A stretch of 6,613 bases of DNA from Chloroflexota bacterium. GTDB lineage: Bacteria > Chloroflexota > Dehalococcoidia > DSTF01 > RBG-16-68-14. Shown in pieces: positions 4,700 to 6,613 of the stretch (the first letter of the stretch is position 1; every line of letters starts with the position of its first letter). Below the pieces are notes generated by a model that saw nothing but the letters and a program-made list of their open reading frames with translations, did not search any database and had not been told where the DNA came from. The translations under genes and the position numbers were made by a program. Location of the stretch: positions 1 to 6,613 of the forward strand of contig JADFRJ010000133.1 of assembly GCA_022561355.1 (NCBI GenBank), in the 5' to 3' direction.

Positions 4700-4852
4700 G
4701 CCAGCGACCTGTAATGGGCGCTGAGCCACGAGCATTAGGAAGAGCACATCGCTGCTTGGATCCATCATGACCGAGACGGCGCGCATCGGAAGCATCATTG
4801 CGCCCTATCGGCCGAGCAGCGGCTGAGAGGGTGTTTTGCTATGGGGGTGGTT
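4700..4852 (+). promoter_or_regulatory. Structured leader of panD; candidate pan-motif RNA
   Basis: A long untranslated stretch for a biosynthetic operon. A hairpin at 4702-4723 pairs CAGCG and CC with GG and CGCTG around loop TGTAAT, with A4707 unpaired opposite G4718. A second long-range stem pairs CGCTGCTTGG (4750-4759) with CCGAGCAGCG (4812-4821) at all 10 positions (one G-U). It ends just before the purine-rich GAGAGGG at 4825-4831. The described pan motif is a stem with conserved bulged A residues ahead of pan genes, reported from Chloroflexi among others. Position and the unpaired A fit, but I cannot confirm the consensus. A 19-codon open frame (4767-4826) overlaps the second stem and could be a leader peptide, though it has no good ribosome-binding site. 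I see no terminator hairpin. Confidence 0.45.
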
Positions 4853-5245
4853 ATGCGGACGATGTTGAAGAGCAAGATTCACCGGGCGACGGTCACGGAC
4901 GCCAACCTGCACTACGAAGGCAGCGTCACGATCGACCCGATCCTCATGGAGGCGGCCGGCCTGTTGCCGTTCGAGCAGGTGCACCTGCTCGACATCGACA
5001 ACGGCGCGCGGCTCACCACCTACGTCATCGAGGGCGAGCGTGGCAGCGGACAGATGTGCGTGAACGGGGCGGCCGCTCACCTAATCCACCGCGGCGACAC
5101 CATCATCGCTATCAGCTACATGACCGTCTCCGAGGACGAAGCTCAGCGGCACGAACCCAAGCTGATCTACGTCGATGAGGCGAACAACATTACGCACGCG
5201 GGTCACGCTATTGAGCCCGCGGCGGTCTTGGCATACGAGGGGTAG
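4853..5245 (+). CDS. panD: Aspartate 1-decarboxylase proenzyme
   Basis: A 130-residue PanD, which converts L-aspartate to beta-alanine for pantothenate synthesis in the cytoplasm. It is made as a proenzyme that cleaves itself at Gly23-Ser24 in HYEGSVTID, turning Ser24 into the pyruvoyl cofactor. Lys8, Arg53 and Tyr57 (RLTTYVIEGERGSG) match the substrate-binding and proton-donor residues of the E. coli enzyme, and Asn71 in VNGAAAH is also conserved. I chose ATG 4853 because it gives the usual MRTMLKSKIHRA opening and has GGGGGTGG just upstream. ATG 4841, 12 nt earlier, is also possible and has GAGAGGG 9 nt before it. The length is typical. It is the first gene of the operon: its stop lies 14 nt before panB, and it follows a long structured leader. 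Confidence 0.96.
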   Translation: MRTMLKSKIHRATVTDANLHYEGSVTIDPILMEAAGLLPFEQVHLLDIDNGARLTTYVIEGERGSGQMCVNGAAAHLIHRGDTIIAISYMTVSEDEAQRHEPKLIYVDEANNITHAGHAIEPAAVLAYEG

Positions 5246-5259
5246 TGGAGGAAGAGGAT

Positions 5260-6186
5260 ATGGGCAAGTCATGCCGAGTGACCACCAGCAACATCAAGGC
5301 GATGAAGCGTCGTGGCGAGAAGATCGTCATGCTCACCGCCTACGACTATCCATCGGCGCGCTTGGTCGAGGAGGCCGGCGTCCCGATGATCCTCGTGGGC
5401 GACACACTGGGCATGGTCGTCCTCGGCTACGATACGACGCTGCCGGTGACCATGGAGGATATGCTCCACCACGTGAAAGCGGTCTGCCGTGGCACGGAGA
5501 AGACGCTCGTCGTCGCGGACATGCCGTTCATGAGCTTTCAGGCTGGCCCGGAAGAGGCGCTCCGTAACGCGGGCCGCTTCCTGCAGGAGGGCGGCGCGCA
5601 GGCGGTCAAGCTGGAAGGCGGCGTTGTCGTTGCCGACACGGTCCGCAAGATCGTCGACGCCGGCATACCGGTCATGGGCCACGTTGGCCTCACGCCGCAG
5701 TCCGTCCACCAGTTCGGCGGTTGGAAGGTGCAGGGCAAGAAGCCTCAGGGCGCCGTCCGCGTGATGAACGATGCGCTCGCGCTGGAACAAGCCGGCGCCT
5801 TTAGCGTCGTGCTGGAGCTGGTGCCGACGGCGCTGTCCAGCCTGATCGCCAAACGAATGCGCGTACCGACGATCGGTATCGGCGCGGGAGCCGGCTGCGA
5901 CGGCCAGGTACAGGTCTTCCACGACCTGCTGGGGATGTACGGCGACTTCGTCCCCAAGCACACGCGCCAGTACGCCAAGATCGGCGATGCCATGAGAACG
6001 GCGATTGCGGAGTACGCGGACGATGTGCGCGAAGGGCGCTTCCCAACAGAGGCGCAGAGCTTCTCGATGGACGAGAACGCGCTTGCGGAACTGCTGACGA
6101 CAGACGACGATAACGACGCGCCCGAGATCAGGTTCGATATCGAGTTGCCGGACTACTTGTCTTTGCCCGTCCTACCCCCCCGCTAA
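5260..6186 (+). CDS. panB: 3-methyl-2-oxobutanoate hydroxymethyltransferase (ketopantoate hydroxymethyltransferase)
   Basis: A 308-residue PanB. It transfers a hydroxymethyl group from 5,10-methylenetetrahydrofolate to 2-ketoisovalerate to give ketopantoate, the first committed pantothenate step. The signatures run in order: MLTAYDYPSA (24-33), VGDTLGMVVLGYDTTLPVT (46-64), DMPFMSF (87-93), KLEGG (117-121), MGHVGLTPQS (139-148), LELVP (185-189) and IGIGAGAGCDGQV. Mg-binding Asp48, Asp87 and Glu119 and catalytic Glu186 correspond to E. coli Asp45, Asp84, Glu114 and Glu181. ATG 5260 has GGAGGA 7 nt upstream; an in-frame GTG at 5245 overlapping the panD stop is less likely. The C-terminus runs roughly 35-40 residues beyond the usual end as an acidic, then proline-containing tail (TTDDDNDAPEIRFDIELPDY). 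The gene is co-directional with panD (14 nt gap) and panC (28 nt gap). Confidence 0.96.
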   Translation: MGKSCRVTTSNIKAMKRRGEKIVMLTAYDYPSARLVEEAGVPMILVGDTLGMVVLGYDTTLPVTMEDMLHHVKAVCRGTEKTLVVADMPFMSFQAGPEEALRNAGRFLQEGGAQAVKLEGGVVVADTVRKIVDAGIPVMGHVGLTPQSVHQFGGWKVQGKKPQGAVRVMNDALALEQAGAFSVVLELVPTALSSLIAKRMRVPTIGIGAGAGCDGQVQVFHDLLGMYGDFVPKHTRQYAKIGDAMRTAIAEYADDVREGRFPTEAQSFSMDENALAELLTTDDDNDAPEIRFDIELPDYLSLPVLPPR

Positions 6187-6214
6187 CGGCCAGCGCTTCC
6201 GGATACTCCAGCTC

Positions 6215-6613
6215 ATGGAGGTCGCATCCACTATTGCGGAGATGCGCGCGATCCGCCGCGCGATGGCAGGGAGCATCGGCTTCGTTCCCACGCTTGGGTA
6301 CCTGCACGATGGACACCTCTCGCTCGTCCGCGCCGCCAAGGAACAGAACGAGCATACGATCGCGAGCATCTTCGTCAATCCGACGCAGTTCAACAATCCC
6401 GACGACTTCGAGCGCTATCCTCGCGATGACGAGGGCGACCTCGCCCAGCTCCGAGACCAAGGCGTCGATGCCGTGTTCATGCCCTCCGCCGAGGAGATGT
6501 ACCCCGCTGGCCAATCGACATCAGTGGACGTCCAGGAGGTTACGGAACGGCTTGAAGGCGAGCATCGGCCCGGCCATTTTCGCGGCGTGGCGACCGTCGT
6601 CGCGAAGCTCTTC
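6215..6613 (+). CDS. panC: Pantothenate synthetase (pantoate--beta-alanine ligase), N-terminal part
   Basis: 133 codons are visible and the frame is open at the right edge. PanC joins pantoate and beta-alanine with ATP through a pantoyl-adenylate, using the beta-alanine supplied by PanD. The HIGH-type nucleotide-binding motif appears as VPTLGYLHDGHLSLVR (about 24-39), where most homologues read PTMGxLHxGH; the Met to Leu change is conservative. SIFVNPTQFNNPDDFERYPRD follows, the strongly conserved Q/N pantoate-binding segment, and then the FMPSAEEMYP block. The conserved RPGHFRGVATVVAKLF segment (about 118-133) closes the window. The C-terminal KMSKS-like region is outside. ATG 6215 is the first sensible start; its ribosome-binding site is weak, so translation may depend on coupling to panB 28 nt upstream. 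Confidence 0.95.
   Translation, partial: MEVASTIAEMRAIRRAMAGSIGFVPTLGYLHDGHLSLVRAAKEQNEHTIASIFVNPTQFNNPDDFERYPRDDEGDLAQLRDQGVDAVFMPSAEEMYPAGQSTSVDVQEVTERLEGEHRPGHFRGVATVVAKLF

Noticed and set aside
5269..5961. 230-codon minus-strand frame opposite panB
   Set aside because: Antisense shadow of a highly conserved gene, with low-complexity His/Arg/Asp composition.
1..6613. CRISPR array, rRNA or prophage structural genes
   Set aside because: No regularly spaced repeats, rRNA-like sequence or phage structural proteins were seen.

Overview
The window looks like a GC-rich bacterial chromosome carrying one compact insertion. The conserved genes (an F420-type luciferase-like oxidoreductase, a pyruvoyl aspartate decarboxylase and a panD-panB-panC cluster) and an interspersed palindrome of a type I associate with Chloroflexota genomes point weakly to that phylum. 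This assignment is an inference, because no rRNA or other marker gene is present.

Layout. (a) 1-596: end of a restriction-modification pair. The C-terminus of a D12-type adenine DNA methyltransferase is followed 8 nt later by a small PD-(D/E)XK-type nuclease. (b) 697-2912: a 2.2-kb IS1-family element of the single-ORF-transposase type, bounded by 15-bp inverted repeats with one mismatch. It holds the transposase on the minus strand and two overlapping passenger genes of unknown function on the plus strand. Between them, at 1531-1772, is a dense control region with divergent promoters, an array of GATAA motifs, a 14-bp stem-loop and a four-armed tRNA-like RNA with a G3-U70 pair and an encoded CCA end. 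(c) 2913-3149: no gene; it contains an interspersed palindrome. (d) 3150-3995 minus: F420-dependent LLM oxidoreductase, divergent from (e) 4110-4628 plus: a GNAT acetyltransferase. (f) 4666-6613: a promoter, a long structured leader, and panD-panB-panC, the pantothenate (CoA precursor) operon. panC is cut by the window edge.

How the parts work together. PanB makes ketopantoate from ketoisovalerate, which is reduced by a gene outside this window. PanD makes beta-alanine. PanC joins pantoate and beta-alanine. The leader ahead of panD is where a pan-motif regulatory RNA would be expected. The most unusual item is the mobile element. Its transposase mRNA is predicted to start with a strong hairpin, then a complete tRNA-like cloverleaf bearing the alanine identity pair, then the transposase start codon. 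I know of no description of this arrangement.
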